NCBI GenBank assembly: GCA_965198895.1
Contig: OZ240676.1
Location: 1,550,001 to 1,614,000, forward strand
DNA: 64,000 nt
Direction: 5' to 3'
Origin: LMUY01 sp965198895
GTDB lineage: Bacteria > Pseudomonadota > Alphaproteobacteria > Acetobacterales > Acetobacteraceae
Positions 53,487 through 63,178 of the stretch are shown piece after piece. Position numbers and translations under genes: made by a program. Under the pieces are notes generated by a model, which made no database searches, was not told the DNA's origin, and saw only the letters and a program-made list of their open reading frames with translations. Numbering within the stretch: the first letter of the stretch is position 1; the number at the start of each line of letters is the position of its first letter.

Positions 53487-54686
53487 ATGCAAGACGAAAT
53501 GCGCAACTGGCTCGCCGCCCACCATGTCGGGCTGGCCACGATACGGCAGGACATTCACGCGCATCCCGAATTGGGGATGGAGGAAGTAAGAACGGCGGCC
53601 CTGGTCGCGAGCAAGCTGCGCGAATGGGGCGTGCCCGTGACCGAGGGCGTCGGCGGGACGGGCGTGGTCGGCACCATCACCGGGCGGCGCCCTGGCCAGC
53701 GCGCCATCGGGCTACGCGCGGATATGGATGCGCTCGCGATCCACGAGACGACAGGCTTGCCCTACGCCTCGACCGAGCCCGGCAAGATGCACGCCTGCGG
53801 CCATGACGGGCACACCACCATGCTGTTGGGCGCGGCGAAATACTTGGCCGAGCATCCCGATTTCGGCGGCACGCTGCACCTGATTTTTCAGCCAGCCGAA
53901 GAAGGCCGCGGCGGCGCACTGGCGATGCTGGCGGATGGGCTGTTCGATCGCTTCCCGTGTGACGCCATTTACGGCCTGCACAACACCGCGGGCATGCCGG
54001 TCGGGACGTTCGCAAGCTGCGTCGGCCCGATGCTGGCGGCGGCCGATAGCTGGAGCGTCACCTTCCGCGGCGTCGGCGGGCATGGCGGCCTCGCCCCGCA
54101 GCTTTCGACCGACATCACCTACGCCCAGGCGCACTTCGTACTGGGTCTGCAAGGGATCATCGGCCGCAATGTCGCCCCCTTGGACACCGCCGTGCTGAGC
54201 ATCGGCTACATCGCGGGCGGCTCGCCGGAAGCGCGCAACGTGGTGCCGTCCGAACTGGTGATCGCGGGAACGGCGCGCAGCTACTCGCCGGATGTGCGCG
54301 TGTTGCTAGAGCGGCGCCTGAGCGAACTGGCGCAGCACACCGCCGCGGCCTGGGGCTGCCAGGCGGAGGCCAGCTATGAACGCGGCCCGAGCGCCTTGGT
54401 GAACCGGCCGGAGCAAACCGAGGCCGCACTCGCCGCCGCCGCAACCGTCGTGGGGGCGGACCACGTGAACGGCACGCTGTGCCCGACCACCGGCGGGGAG
54501 GATTTTGCCGAGATGATGCAGGTCCGTCCGGGCGCATTCATGCGGATCGGCAACGGAGTGGAGCCGGACGGCAGCTTCAACGCGCCCCACACACCCGGCT
54601 ACAACTTCAACGACGCCATCATCCCGGACGGCGTCGCATACTGGGTCAGCCTCGTACAGCAGGAACTCGGGGCCGAGCTGTCTTAG
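53487..54686 (+). CDS. M20-family amidohydrolase (hippurate hydrolase/HipO-like)
   Basis: A 399-residue di-metal hydrolase that removes acyl groups from N-acyl amino acids. It shows RQDIHAHPELGMEE near the start, GLRADMDAL with the first metal Asp context, MHACGHDGHTTMLLGAA, FQPAEEGRGGA with the catalytic Glu pair, and TGGEDFAEM at the end. No signal peptide. GGAGAAACAACA precedes the ATG at 53487. It closes the plus-strand gene row and is convergent with an MDR oxidoreductase, 7 bp apart. Confidence 0.93.
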   Translation: MQDEMRNWLAAHHVGLATIRQDIHAHPELGMEEVRTAALVASKLREWGVPVTEGVGGTGVVGTITGRRPGQRAIGLRADMDALAIHETTGLPYASTEPGKMHACGHDGHTTMLLGAAKYLAEHPDFGGTLHLIFQPAEEGRGGALAMLADGLFDRFPCDAIYGLHNTAGMPVGTFASCVGPMLAAADSWSVTFRGVGGHGGLAPQLSTDITYAQAHFVLGLQGIIGRNVAPLDTAVLSIGYIAGGSPEARNVVPSELVIAGTARSYSPDVRVLLERRLSELAQHTAAAWGCQAEASYERGPSALVNRPEQTEAALAAAATVVGADHVNGTLCPTTGGEDFAEMMQVRPGAFMRIGNGVEPDGSFNAPHTPGYNFNDAIIPDGVAYWVSLVQQELGAELS

Positions 54687-54693
54687 GCGGGTC

Positions 54694-55701
54694 CTACGGC
54701 GCCTGGATGACGATCTTGCCGAAGTGCGACGCGCCCTGCATGTGCCGGAAGGCGGCCGGCACCTCGTCGAACCCGAACTCACGGTCGACGATGGGGTGAA
54801 TGCCGTGTTGGGTGATCGCGCGGTTCATGGCCTCGAACATGTCGCGCGAACCGACATAAACGCCGCGTACCACGGCACTCCGCCACAGGATGGCGAGCGG
54901 GTCGATCTGGCCACCGCTCAGCACGCCGATCAGGCTTACCTGCCCGCCGATCCGCGATGAAGTAAGCGATTTCGGCAGCGTGCCGGCGCCGCCCACCTCG
55001 ATCACCTGGTCGACGCCGCGGCCGCCGGTCAGCTCCAGCACCTGTTTCTCCCAATCCGGGTGGGTGCGATAGTTGACGCCGGCATCGAGCCCAAGCTGCT
55101 TGGCCCGTTCGAGCTTCGTGTCGGAAGACGACGTGCCGATCACGCGCGCTCCTGCGGCGTGGGCGAATTGCAACGCGAATATGGAAACCCCGCCGGTGCC
55201 GAGGATCAGCACGGTCTGGCCCGGCTGCAACGGAGCCAGGCCGAATAACGCGTGCCAAGCCGTCACGGCGGCGCAGGGAAGGCTCGCGCCCTCGGCGAAC
55301 GAGAGGCCCGGCGGTAGCGCCACGAAGCCGGCTTCAGCGGCCACGCGATATTCCGTCAGCACACCATCCACATCGCCGCCCAGGGCGGTCGCGCGGTACT
55401 CGGGCTGCAGGTCGCCGCCGATCCAGTCCGGAAAAAAGCACGAGGCAACCCGGTCGCCGGGCTTAAAACGGCTGGTCCCCGGCCCGGCTTCCACCACCTC
55501 GCCCGCTCCATCGGATAGCGGGACGCGGCCCAACGCGGGCTTGCCACCGTAGCGCCCGGTTGCAACCATGAGGTCGCGGTAGTTCAGCGAGAACGCACGC
55601 ATCCGGACCAAGACCTGGCCCGGACCGGGCTTGGGGGTGTCCGCTTGCTCGACCCGTATGGAGTCGAGGTCCCCGGGCGTCCCAATCCTGTACTGGCGCA
55701 T
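54694..55701 (-). CDS. MDR-superfamily NAD(P)-dependent oxidoreductase
   Basis: A 335-residue medium-chain dehydrogenase/reductase of the quinone-oxidoreductase-like, zinc-free type. It contains LNYRDLMVATGRY, PLSDGAGEVVEAG, PGDRVASCFFPDW and the cofactor loop VLILGTGGVSIFALQFAHAAGA. The zinc-binding Cys/His residues of alcohol dehydrogenases are lacking. It follows the xylose isomerase gene by 55 bp on the same strand and may be the last gene of that operon or a separate unit. Confidence 0.9.
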   Translation of the reverse strand: MRQYRIGTPGDLDSIRVEQADTPKPGPGQVLVRMRAFSLNYRDLMVATGRYGGKPALGRVPLSDGAGEVVEAGPGTSRFKPGDRVASCFFPDWIGGDLQPEYRATALGGDVDGVLTEYRVAAEAGFVALPPGLSFAEGASLPCAAVTAWHALFGLAPLQPGQTVLILGTGGVSIFALQFAHAAGARVIGTSSSDTKLERAKQLGLDAGVNYRTHPDWEKQVLELTGGRGVDQVIEVGGAGTLPKSLTSSRIGGQVSLIGVLSGGQIDPLAILWRSAVVRGVYVGSRDMFEAMNRAITQHGIHPIVDREFGFDEVPAAFRHMQGASHFGKIVIQAP

Positions 55702-55756
55702 TCTCGTCCCCTTAGCTACCCGCCTTGAACGGCCGCCACGACATCGGGTTTGCCTC

Positions 55757-57070
55757 CTAGCTGTACCACCCGACCAACCGCTCCAACTCTTCCTGTTTGC
55801 CGGACCGCGGCTGCGGGTTCAGCCCGGCCTGCTCGGCCTTGTCCGCAATCTCCACCAGGCTGAGTTTGCCCGCGAGCATCGCCTGCCCATCGGCACCGTC
55901 CCATCCCGCGTAACGGGCCTGCACGGCGCGCGGCAGCGCACCTTCCTCCAGCATCGCCGCGGCCGACAGCAACGCGCGGGCACACACATCCATCGCACCC
56001 GCATGCGCCGCGATCAGGTCGTCGGGATCGATCGACTGGCGGCGCAACTTGGCGTCGAAGTTCAGCCCGCCGGTGCCCAGTCCGCCGGCCTTGAGGATGT
56101 GATACAGAGCCAGCGACGTCTGCTCCACGCTGTTCGGGAATTGGTCGGTGTCCCAGCCGGACTGCTCGTCGCCGCGGTTCATATCGATCGAGCCGAGGAT
56201 GCCCAATGCCGCAGCCAGAGCGATCTCGTGCTCGAAACTGTGGCCGGCCAGGGTCGCATGGTTTGCTTCGATGTTGACCTTCACCTCCCGCTCAAGCCCG
56301 TATTGCTGCAGGAAGCCCCACACCGTCGCGACATCGTGGTCGTACTGGTGCTTGGTGGGCTCCTGCGGCTTGGGTTCGATCAGGATCGTGCCGGTGAAAC
56401 CGATCTTGTGCTTGTGCTCCACCACCAGGTTCAGGAAGCGGCCGAGCTGATCCAGTTCACGCTTCAGGTCGGTATTCAGCAGCGTCTCGTAGCCCTCGCG
56501 GCCGCCCCACAACACGTAGTTCTGGCCACCCAGCGCGTGCGTGACGTCCATGGCGGTGCGCACCTGTGCCGCCGACCAGGCGAATACGTCCGGATCCGGG
56601 TTGGTGGCCGCCCCCGCCATGAACCGGCGATGGGAGAACAAATTGGCCGTTCCCCACAGCAACTTGACGCGTGCGCCCTCCATTTTGCGGCCCAGTAGCT
56701 CGGCGATCTCGCGGGTGTTGCGGTTGGTCTCGGCCAGGCTGCCACCCTCCGGCGCGATATCGCGGTCGTGGAAGCAGAAGAACGGCACGTCCAGCAGACG
56801 GAACAGGGCGAACGCCACGTCCGCCTTCTGCCGCGCCGCCACCATCGTGTCGCCGGCTGCCATCCAGGGGCGCTGGAACGTATCGCCGCCGAACGGGTCG
56901 GAGCCGGGCCAGCACAGGCTGTGCCAATAGGCGACGGCGAAGCGCAGATGATCCTCCATCCGCTTGCCCATCACCATCCGGTTTTTGTCGTACCAGCGGA
57001 AGGCGAAGCGGTTACGGCTCTCGGGCCCTTCGAAGCGTAGCGGGGTAGAGAGGGAGAAGAAGTCGCTCAT
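55757..57070 (-). CDS. xylA: Xylose isomerase
   Basis: A 437-residue enzyme that interconverts D-xylose and D-xylulose. Family motifs are clear: FFCFHDRDIAPEG with the catalytic His-Asp, the metal-ligand segments LIEPKPQEPTKHQYDHD and KVNIEANHATLAGH, and GGLNFDAKLRRQS near the end. The ATG at 57070 follows GAAGGATCC. It is downstream of a LacI regulator and a GH43 xylosidase in a xyloside-use operon; a xylulokinase gene is not in the window. Confidence 0.97.
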   Translation of the reverse strand: MSDFFSLSTPLRFEGPESRNRFAFRWYDKNRMVMGKRMEDHLRFAVAYWHSLCWPGSDPFGGDTFQRPWMAAGDTMVAARQKADVAFALFRLLDVPFFCFHDRDIAPEGGSLAETNRNTREIAELLGRKMEGARVKLLWGTANLFSHRRFMAGAATNPDPDVFAWSAAQVRTAMDVTHALGGQNYVLWGGREGYETLLNTDLKRELDQLGRFLNLVVEHKHKIGFTGTILIEPKPQEPTKHQYDHDVATVWGFLQQYGLEREVKVNIEANHATLAGHSFEHEIALAAALGILGSIDMNRGDEQSGWDTDQFPNSVEQTSLALYHILKAGGLGTGGLNFDAKLRRQSIDPDDLIAAHAGAMDVCARALLSAAAMLEEGALPRAVQARYAGWDGADGQAMLAGKLSLVEIADKAEQAGLNPQPRSGKQEELERLVGWYS

Positions 57071-57097
57071 CAAACGGGATCCTTCATCAGGGCGGCC

Positions 57098-58123
57098 CTA
57101 AGGGGCGTTGTCGCGCAAAAATATCTCGATCCGGATCCGCTCCTGGTCGGGCAGGATCGGTTCGTGGGTCAGCCGGGCCAGCATCTGGCGCGCGGCGGAG
57201 CGGGCCTCGTGCCCGGCATCCTGGTTGATCAGCGCGTCGATCGTGCCATTCCGCAGCCAGGTCCGCGCCGTGTCCACAAGCTCGTGGCCGACCAGCAGCA
57301 CGTCGCCACCCCGCCCCGCCGTGTGCAGCGCCTGGGCCGCGCCGACCGTACCGGCGCCGGCCACGTAGATGCCGCGCAGGTCCGGAACCGCCTCCAGCAT
57401 CTCCCGCGTGACGGCGGCGCAAGCGGCATCATCGTCCAGCCCATAGCGTGGTGGCTGCACACGGAGGTGCGGATACTCGGCCGCCAACACGGTGGTGCAG
57501 CCCGCCAGGCGGTCGGAGTGGTCGCGCAGATCGCTCGAGCCGACGATGACGCCGAGTGCCCCGGCCCTGCCCCCGGACATGCGCCCCAGCAGCGACCCGG
57601 CGGTGCGACCGGCGGCGATATTGTCCACCCCCACATAGCTCAGTCGCCGGCTGTCCGGGGCATCGGACACGAGGGTCACGACGGCAACGCCCCGGTCGGC
57701 CAGCCGGTCGATGGCGGCCCGCACCCGCGGATGATCCAGCGCCACCACGCCCACGCCGTGATAGGCGTCGCCTAAGCCATCGAGCGCCGCGGCGAGCTTT
57801 GCGGGCTTGAATTGCGGGACGGTGCGCAACTCGACGGCGGTGCGCTGCCGGGCCAGGAACGGATCCAGCCGAGTGACGTGTTCGGCCAGCCCGCGCATGA
57901 ACGGGTTGGTGCCGTCCGGCAGCACGAAAATCAGCCGGAAACTGTCGCCACGCGCCAGCCGGGTCGCGAACGGGTTGGCCTGGTAGCCCAGCCGGACGCT
58001 CGCATCCATCACGCGCTGCACCGTCACCTGCCGCACGCCGGGCCGGTGGTTCAGCACGCGGTCGGCCGTGGCAAGCGACACGCCTGCTTCGCGCGAGACG
58101 TCGCGTAGCGTGGCTTGGGACAC
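57098..58123 (-). CDS. LacI-family transcriptional regulator
   Basis: A 341-residue repressor with an N-terminal HTH (ATLRDVSREAGVSLATADRVLNHRPGVR, residues 4-31) and hinge helix (RLGYQANPFATRLARG). A periplasmic-binding-protein-like effector domain follows. The GTG start at 58123 is two bases after the xylosidase stop. It is placed inside the sugar operon it presumably controls, with xylose or xylosides as the probable inducer. Confidence 0.92.
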   Translation of the reverse strand: MSQATLRDVSREAGVSLATADRVLNHRPGVRQVTVQRVMDASVRLGYQANPFATRLARGDSFRLIFVLPDGTNPFMRGLAEHVTRLDPFLARQRTAVELRTVPQFKPAKLAAALDGLGDAYHGVGVVALDHPRVRAAIDRLADRGVAVVTLVSDAPDSRRLSYVGVDNIAAGRTAGSLLGRMSGGRAGALGVIVGSSDLRDHSDRLAGCTTVLAAEYPHLRVQPPRYGLDDDAACAAVTREMLEAVPDLRGIYVAGAGTVGAAQALHTAGRGGDVLLVGHELVDTARTWLRNGTIDALINQDAGHEARSAARQMLARLTHEPILPDQERIRIEIFLRDNAP

Positions 58124-58125
58124 GC

Positions 58126-59766
58126 CTACGACACCGGGTCGGCCTGGTATGGCCGCTCGTGGTACTCGAACCAGGCGAAATCAGCCGGGAGCCGGGTGCC
58201 CGCCGTATCCTGGCAGCACACGCCGACGAAGGCGCCGGTGAAGTTGGGCGTGCCCGGTGCGGCGGCTTCGTCCGACAGGATGCTGGCATCCAGCAGCTCC
58301 GGCAGCCAGGCCCAGGCCGCGGCGTCCAGGCTATAGGCGAAGCGCAGCCGTTCCTCGTCCACCTCGACCCGCATATGCACCGGTCCCGGGGGCAAGGCGA
58401 TCGGGGCGGTGAAGCTATCGGCCGCGACCGCATCCGGCAGGGCGGACATGGCGCGCAGGTGGCGGCCATGTTCCTCGTCCTGCGTGACATACAAATAGTG
58501 GAACTTGTTGGCGCCGTAATAGCAGACCAGCCCAGCCGATTGCTGGTAGTGCGCCGGCTCGTACTCCATGCATGTGCGCGCGCTGAAGCAATGCGCCTGC
58601 TGTCGGCGTGCGACCAGGGCCTGGCGGAAGCTGCTCCCCATGCTCTCCCGCCCGAACAGGCGCAAAAAACCGGGGCGTTCGGTCAGGCTGAACAGCTCGT
58701 CCGGGAAGGGCGAGCGCAACCACTGGAACGCGATCGGCAAAGTTGGACCGCCGAACTCCGTCCGCACCGGCTCGGCCGGCGCTTCGTGAGCCGGAAGGTT
58801 GGGCGCGGCCACGGTCAATGCGGGTGCCGCATCCCCGTGCGCCAGGCGCGGCCACCCATCCCCCCAGACGAGGCGCTGGATCGCCGTCTCACGCCCGAGT
58901 GTGCAGCGGCCGCGATTGCGCAGCGGGCGTCCACACAGATGCACCAGGAACGTCTCGCCGTCTGGGGTGTCCACCCAATCGGCGTGCCCGGCGCGCTGCA
59001 ACACCGCGTCCGGCCGGTCGCGGCTGGTCAGCAGCGGGCCGTCCGGATGCAACTCGTAGGGGCCGAGCAGGTCGCGCGAGCGGGCCAGGCTTGCGGCATG
59101 GCCCCATCCCGTGCCGCCCTCGGCCGTCAGCAGATAGTACCAGCCGTCGCGCTTGTGGATGTGCGGTGCTTCGGTCAGGCCTAAGTGGGTGCCCTCGAAG
59201 ATGCGCTTGCGCTCGCCGACCAGCCGGCGTTCGGCCGGGCTGTATTCCTGCAGCACGATGCCGTTGAAGCGGTTGTGCCCCGGCCGGTGGTCCCAGAGCT
59301 GATTGAGCACGTATTGCCGCCCGTCATCGTCGGCGAAGAACGACGGGTCGAACCCGCTGCTGTTGAGGAACACCGGGTCGGACCAGTCATCGGTGACCGA
59401 TGGCGCGGTCACCAGGTAGTTGTAGATGTCGCGCAGGGAAGCACCGGGTGCGCCGCCCGCGCCCGATGTGCGGCCGTAGCGCTTGAGGTCGGTGTAGATC
59501 AGGTGGAACAGCCCGTTCACGTGGCGCAGCGCCGGCGCCCATACGCCGCAGCTATCGGGATTGCCCAGCATATTGAGCTGGCTCGGGCGGTTCAGTGGCC
59601 GCGCGACCAACTGCCAATGCACCAGGTCCCGGCTGTGGTGGATCTGCACGCCCGGGAACCACTCGAAGGTGGAGGTCGCGATGTAATAATCCTCGCCGAC
59701 GCGCACGATCGACGGATCGGGGTTGAAGCCGCGCAGGATGGGGTTGGTGATTACGGCGGGGGACAT
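58126..59766 (-). CDS. Glycoside hydrolase family 43 beta-xylosidase
   Basis: A 546-residue protein with the five-bladed GH43 domain: general-base Asp in RGFNPDPSIVRVGEDYYIATSTFEWFPG, pKa-modulating Asp in SSGFDPSFFADDDGRQY, general-acid Glu in GLTEAPHIHKRDGWYYL. A C-terminal beta-sandwich (from about residue 340, the GH43_C2 type) completes the fold. No signal peptide, so it cleaves imported xylo-oligosaccharides in the cytoplasm. GAGGAG before the ATG at 59766 decides the start over an overlapping GTG. Confidence 0.93.
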   Translation of the reverse strand: MSPAVITNPILRGFNPDPSIVRVGEDYYIATSTFEWFPGVQIHHSRDLVHWQLVARPLNRPSQLNMLGNPDSCGVWAPALRHVNGLFHLIYTDLKRYGRTSGAGGAPGASLRDIYNYLVTAPSVTDDWSDPVFLNSSGFDPSFFADDDGRQYVLNQLWDHRPGHNRFNGIVLQEYSPAERRLVGERKRIFEGTHLGLTEAPHIHKRDGWYYLLTAEGGTGWGHAASLARSRDLLGPYELHPDGPLLTSRDRPDAVLQRAGHADWVDTPDGETFLVHLCGRPLRNRGRCTLGRETAIQRLVWGDGWPRLAHGDAAPALTVAAPNLPAHEAPAEPVRTEFGGPTLPIAFQWLRSPFPDELFSLTERPGFLRLFGRESMGSSFRQALVARRQQAHCFSARTCMEYEPAHYQQSAGLVCYYGANKFHYLYVTQDEEHGRHLRAMSALPDAVAADSFTAPIALPPGPVHMRVEVDEERLRFAYSLDAAAWAWLPELLDASILSDEAAAPGTPNFTGAFVGVCCQDTAGTRLPADFAWFEYHERPYQADPVS

Positions 59767-59779
59767 CGTCACTCCTCGG

Positions 59780-60613
59780 TCAGCCCTTCACCGCGCCGGC
59801 CGTCAGCCCGGCCACGATATGCTTCTGCGCCAGGAAAAAGATCAGGATGGTGGGCAGGATGGTCAGCGTGATGAACGCAAGGATCAGGTTCCAGTCCGAC
59901 GAGTACTCGCCCTGGTATGCCATGATGCCGAGCGGCCACGGATAGCTGTCGTCGCTGTTCAGCATCACCAGCGGCATCAGGTAGGCGTTCCAACTCTGCA
60001 CGAAGGCGATCGTGCCGACGGTCGCGATGATCGGGCGGGACAGCGGCAAGGTGATATACACGAACGCCCGCACATAGGAGCAGCCATCCATCTGGGCCGC
60101 CTCCATCAGCTCCGCCGGCAGGTCCTTGAAGAAGCGGCGCAGCAGCAGGATGGCCATCGCCAGGCCGAACGCCGCCTGCGGCAGGGCCACGCCGAAATAA
60201 CTGTCGAGCAGGCCAAGATCACGCACGGTGATGAACAGCGGCAAGATGGCCGTCGCGGCGGGGAACAATAGCCCCAGCGTAAGGTAGCTCAGCAGGAAGC
60301 GGCTGCCGAAGAACGTCATCTGCGCGAACACGAAGGCCGCCATCGACGCTGCTACCAGCGTGATCGCCACCGTCAGGCACGCGATCACCATCGAGTTGCC
60401 GAGCAGTTGCCAATAACGCGCCGAGAACAGGATGCCGGCGTAGTTCTGCCATTCCCACGCATGCGGAATGCCGAACGGGCTGGTGCGAAGCTCACCCAGC
60501 GACTTGAACCCGCCGAGCACGGTAGCCAGCAGCGGGACCGCCACGAAGGCCGCGACCGCGATCAGGAACACCGCGCGGTAGAACACCATCATGTCGGGGC
60601 GGCGGCTACTCAT
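59780..60613 (-). CDS. Carbohydrate ABC transporter permease (MalG-like)
   Basis: A 277-residue permease with six helices and the family coupling loop EAAQMDGCSYVRAFVYITLPLSRP (EAA motif) around residue 170. An N-terminal FKSLGELRTSPFGIP segment is typical for MalG-type subunits. It overlaps the MalF-like gene by 8 bp and is followed after 13 bp by the xylosidase gene, tying sugar uptake to hydrolysis. Confidence 0.94.
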   Translation of the reverse strand: MSSRRPDMMVFYRAVFLIAVAAFVAVPLLATVLGGFKSLGELRTSPFGIPHAWEWQNYAGILFSARYWQLLGNSMVIACLTVAITLVAASMAAFVFAQMTFFGSRFLLSYLTLGLLFPAATAILPLFITVRDLGLLDSYFGVALPQAAFGLAMAILLLRRFFKDLPAELMEAAQMDGCSYVRAFVYITLPLSRPIIATVGTIAFVQSWNAYLMPLVMLNSDDSYPWPLGIMAYQGEYSSDWNLILAFITLTILPTILIFFLAQKHIVAGLTAGAVKG

Positions 60614-61544
60614 CGCGCAGCACGAGGCGTTTGTAGCTGAACGCGAAGCCCGCGCAGATCAGGAACAGGATCACCCCGACCGCGCTGCCAAAACCCACCC
60701 GCATGCGCGTGAACCCGAAGCTGTAGAGGAATGTCACGAGCGTCTGCGACGAGTCGCTCGGCCCGCCCCCGGTGAGCGGCATGATCACGTCGAACAGCTG
60801 CAGCGAGCCGACGATGGAGAAGAACACCGAGAGCCGGATCGTCGGATACAACGTCGGTAGCACCACGTGGCGCAGTACCTGGAGGCGGTCGGCGCCATCC
60901 ATGCGGGCTGCTTCCACCTGGCTTTGATCGAGCCCCTGGAGGGCGGCGATGAACAGCATCATGTGAAAGCCGAAATACTTCCACACCACCACGATCAGGA
61001 TCGCGAGCATGGCGGTTTGCGGGCTGGCCAGCAGGTGCGGCGCCTCGGTCGCACCGAAGGCGTGCCAGATCCCGGCAAGCAGGCCGTAATTGCCGTCGTA
61101 GACGAACGAGAAGATCAGCCCGGTCGCGATCTCCGCCAGCACGTAAGGCATGAAGAACAGCATGCGGAGCGCCACCGCGCCGCGGAACCGGTTCGACAAG
61201 GTCAGCGCCAGGCCCATCGCCAGCGGCAACTGCACCAACAGTGAGACGACGATGATCAGCGCATTGTTGCGCAGCGCCAGCAGGAAGGGGCGAGCCCGCA
61301 ACGCCTCAGCGTAGTTTGCCAGGCCGACGAAGCGAGTGGGATGACCGTAGCCGTTCCAGTTGAACACGCTATACCACCCGGCCTCGACCACCGGCAGCAC
61401 GACGAATAACGTGAACAGCAGCAAGGCCGGTGGCAGGAAGATCAAAGCTGCCTGCCACTTGCCGCTACCACCAACTCGCCGCCTCGTGAAGCGAGGCCGG
61501 GCGGCTGCGTACGGCGTCGCGAGGAGGGTGTCGGGGCTGCTCAC
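60606..61544 (-). CDS. Carbohydrate ABC transporter permease (MalF-like)
   Basis: A 312-residue permease with a basic N-terminus, six helices and the EAA loop EAARMDGADRLQVLRHVVLPTLYP. The start is a GTG at 61544, six bases after the binding-protein stop. It forms the heterodimeric channel with the MalG-like subunit. The ATPase is not encoded in this operon, so a shared MsmK/UgpC-type ATPase elsewhere is implied. Confidence 0.93.
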   Translation of the reverse strand: MSSPDTLLATPYAAARPRFTRRRVGGSGKWQAALIFLPPALLLFTLFVVLPVVEAGWYSVFNWNGYGHPTRFVGLANYAEALRARPFLLALRNNALIIVVSLLVQLPLAMGLALTLSNRFRGAVALRMLFFMPYVLAEIATGLIFSFVYDGNYGLLAGIWHAFGATEAPHLLASPQTAMLAILIVVVWKYFGFHMMLFIAALQGLDQSQVEAARMDGADRLQVLRHVVLPTLYPTIRLSVFFSIVGSLQLFDVIMPLTGGGPSDSSQTLVTFLYSFGFTRMRVGFGSAVGVILFLICAGFAFSYKRLVLRDE

Positions 61545-61550
61545 GCCGGG

Positions 61551-62804
61551 TTAGTTGCCCTGCTGCCAGGCGGCCTGCACTGCCTTGGCGGCGTCCTGCG
61601 GCGTGGTGTTGCCCGACGCCAGATCAGCCACCGCATCGTTCACCACGCGCCCCACGGATGGGCCAAGGATCTGGTCGTAGAAGTTCTGGTGATACGTGGA
61701 GTGCGCCAGTTCGTCCGCGACCCGGCGTTGGAACGGATCGGTGATCGCGGCGTCCGCACCCTTCACCACGGGAATGATGTAGCCGGCGGCGGCCAGCTTG
61801 GACTGCACCTCCGGCGAGACGAACGCCTCGACCCACGGCACCGTCTCCTTAGGCGCACCCTTGCTGATCGCCCAGCCGACGATGCCGCCCAACGTGTCCG
61901 TAGGCTGCCCCTTGCCACCGGCCACGGTCGGGAAATCGAGCCAGCCGATCTGGTCGTTCGCCAGGCCCTTCTTGTCGGCGGCGACGGCGTGCTGCTGATT
62001 GTAGATCACGCTGATCGCCAGCGTCATAGCGGCCTTGCCATCGGCAAACAGCCCGATCGCGGTGAGATGCTTGTCGCCGAGGAAGCCGTCCTCGAACGGG
62101 TGCAAATCCACCAATTGCTTGAAGTTCTCACCAGCCTTGACGAAGTCGGGGCCGGCAAACCCACCATCCTTGCCCTGCAAAGCCGCGTCGAACCCGGCCT
62201 TGCCGCCCTGCCGCAGCGCCAGGTACGACCAGAAGAAACTGAGCGGCCATTTGTCGGCGCCGCCGGCCGAGAGCGGGGTGATTCCAGCGGCCTTCAGCGT
62301 CTTGACCATGCCCAGGAAATCATCCCAGGTCTTGACCTTGCTCGCATCCACACCTGCCTTGGCAAACAGCGCCTTGTTGTAGAAAAAACCGACCTCGGTG
62401 AGCGCCTGCGGTATGCCGTAGATATGACCGTCGACCGTGAAGGCCGCCAGCGCGGTGGGTGTGATGGTGTCGGTGTAGCCCTTCAGCTGCGGTGTCAGGT
62501 CCTGCAGCACGCCGGCCTCAACCTGGGTCCGCAGCACGCCGCCGGCCCAGCTGTAGAACATCGCAGGCTTGTCGCGGGATTGCAGCAGCGTCGTGAGCTT
62601 GGCCTTGTAGGCTTCGTTCTCGAGATATTGGGGTTCGATCTTGACGCCGGGGTTCTTCGCCTCGAACGCCTGCGCCGCCTGGGTCCAGATGGCGATCTGC
62701 TGCGGGTTCACCTCGACATGCAACCACTTGATGATGTCATCGGCCTTGGCGATCTGAGTCGCAAACACCCCGAGCGCCAGTGTCGCCACGAACTTGGTTA
62801 GCAC
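61551..62804 (-). CDS. Sugar ABC transporter substrate-binding protein (SBP family 1)
   Basis: A 417-residue exported binding protein; the signal peptide ends with AKA before DDIIKWLHVEVNPQQ. Family 1 segments: AFEAKNPGVKIEPQYLENEAYKAKLTT, GIPQALTEVGFFYNKALFAKAGVD and the Trp-rich KWPLSFFWSYLALRQGG. I chose the GTG at 62804, with GGAG seven bases upstream; an upstream TTG would place that ribosome-binding site inside the gene. First gene of the xyloside operon. Confidence 0.93.
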   Translation of the reverse strand: MLTKFVATLALGVFATQIAKADDIIKWLHVEVNPQQIAIWTQAAQAFEAKNPGVKIEPQYLENEAYKAKLTTLLQSRDKPAMFYSWAGGVLRTQVEAGVLQDLTPQLKGYTDTITPTALAAFTVDGHIYGIPQALTEVGFFYNKALFAKAGVDASKVKTWDDFLGMVKTLKAAGITPLSAGGADKWPLSFFWSYLALRQGGKAGFDAALQGKDGGFAGPDFVKAGENFKQLVDLHPFEDGFLGDKHLTAIGLFADGKAAMTLAISVIYNQQHAVAADKKGLANDQIGWLDFPTVAGGKGQPTDTLGGIVGWAISKGAPKETVPWVEAFVSPEVQSKLAAAGYIIPVVKGADAAITDPFQRRVADELAHSTYHQNFYDQILGPSVGRVVNDAVADLASGNTTPQDAAKAVQAAWQQGN

Positions 62805-62886
62805 GCCTCTTCTCCCCAATGACCGGTCTGAGTGCCGACTGCCACCACACTGCCATCAGGATTTGAGGTGCGCAACTCAGAAGACG

Positions 62887-63087
62887 TCAGGCCAGCTTGT
62901 GCAGCAACTGGACCGCGGCGTACGCGGCGATCAGCGCGCCGACCCACGGGGCGGCCCGCTCGGGCGGTAAGTGCGCGAGCTGCCTCACCAAGCCCGGCAC
63001 GATCGGCGCGATGATCCCCACGCCTAGGGCATCAAGCGCGAGAGTGATCAGCACGAAAGTGACGGAGGCGCGTGGTTTCTGGGACAT
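62887..63087 (-). pseudogene. N-terminal remnant of an MFS (Bcr/TetA-type) transporter
   Basis: A 66-residue frame starts like a TetA/Bcr-type exporter: VTFVLITLALDALGVGIIAPIVPGLV, then WVGALIAAYAAVQLL. It stops (LLHKLA) just where helix 2 should continue into the conserved loop. The other ten helices are absent. It lies divergent from the MFS gene at the window edge. Confidence 0.65.
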
Positions 63088-63178
63088 GGCCACCCGCAAG
63101 TGAGGGCGGTTGGGCGGAGTTCCACCGCCCGTAAACACGTCGTGCGCAACGCTCGCGCTCCGCCGCCGTTGGATCGAG

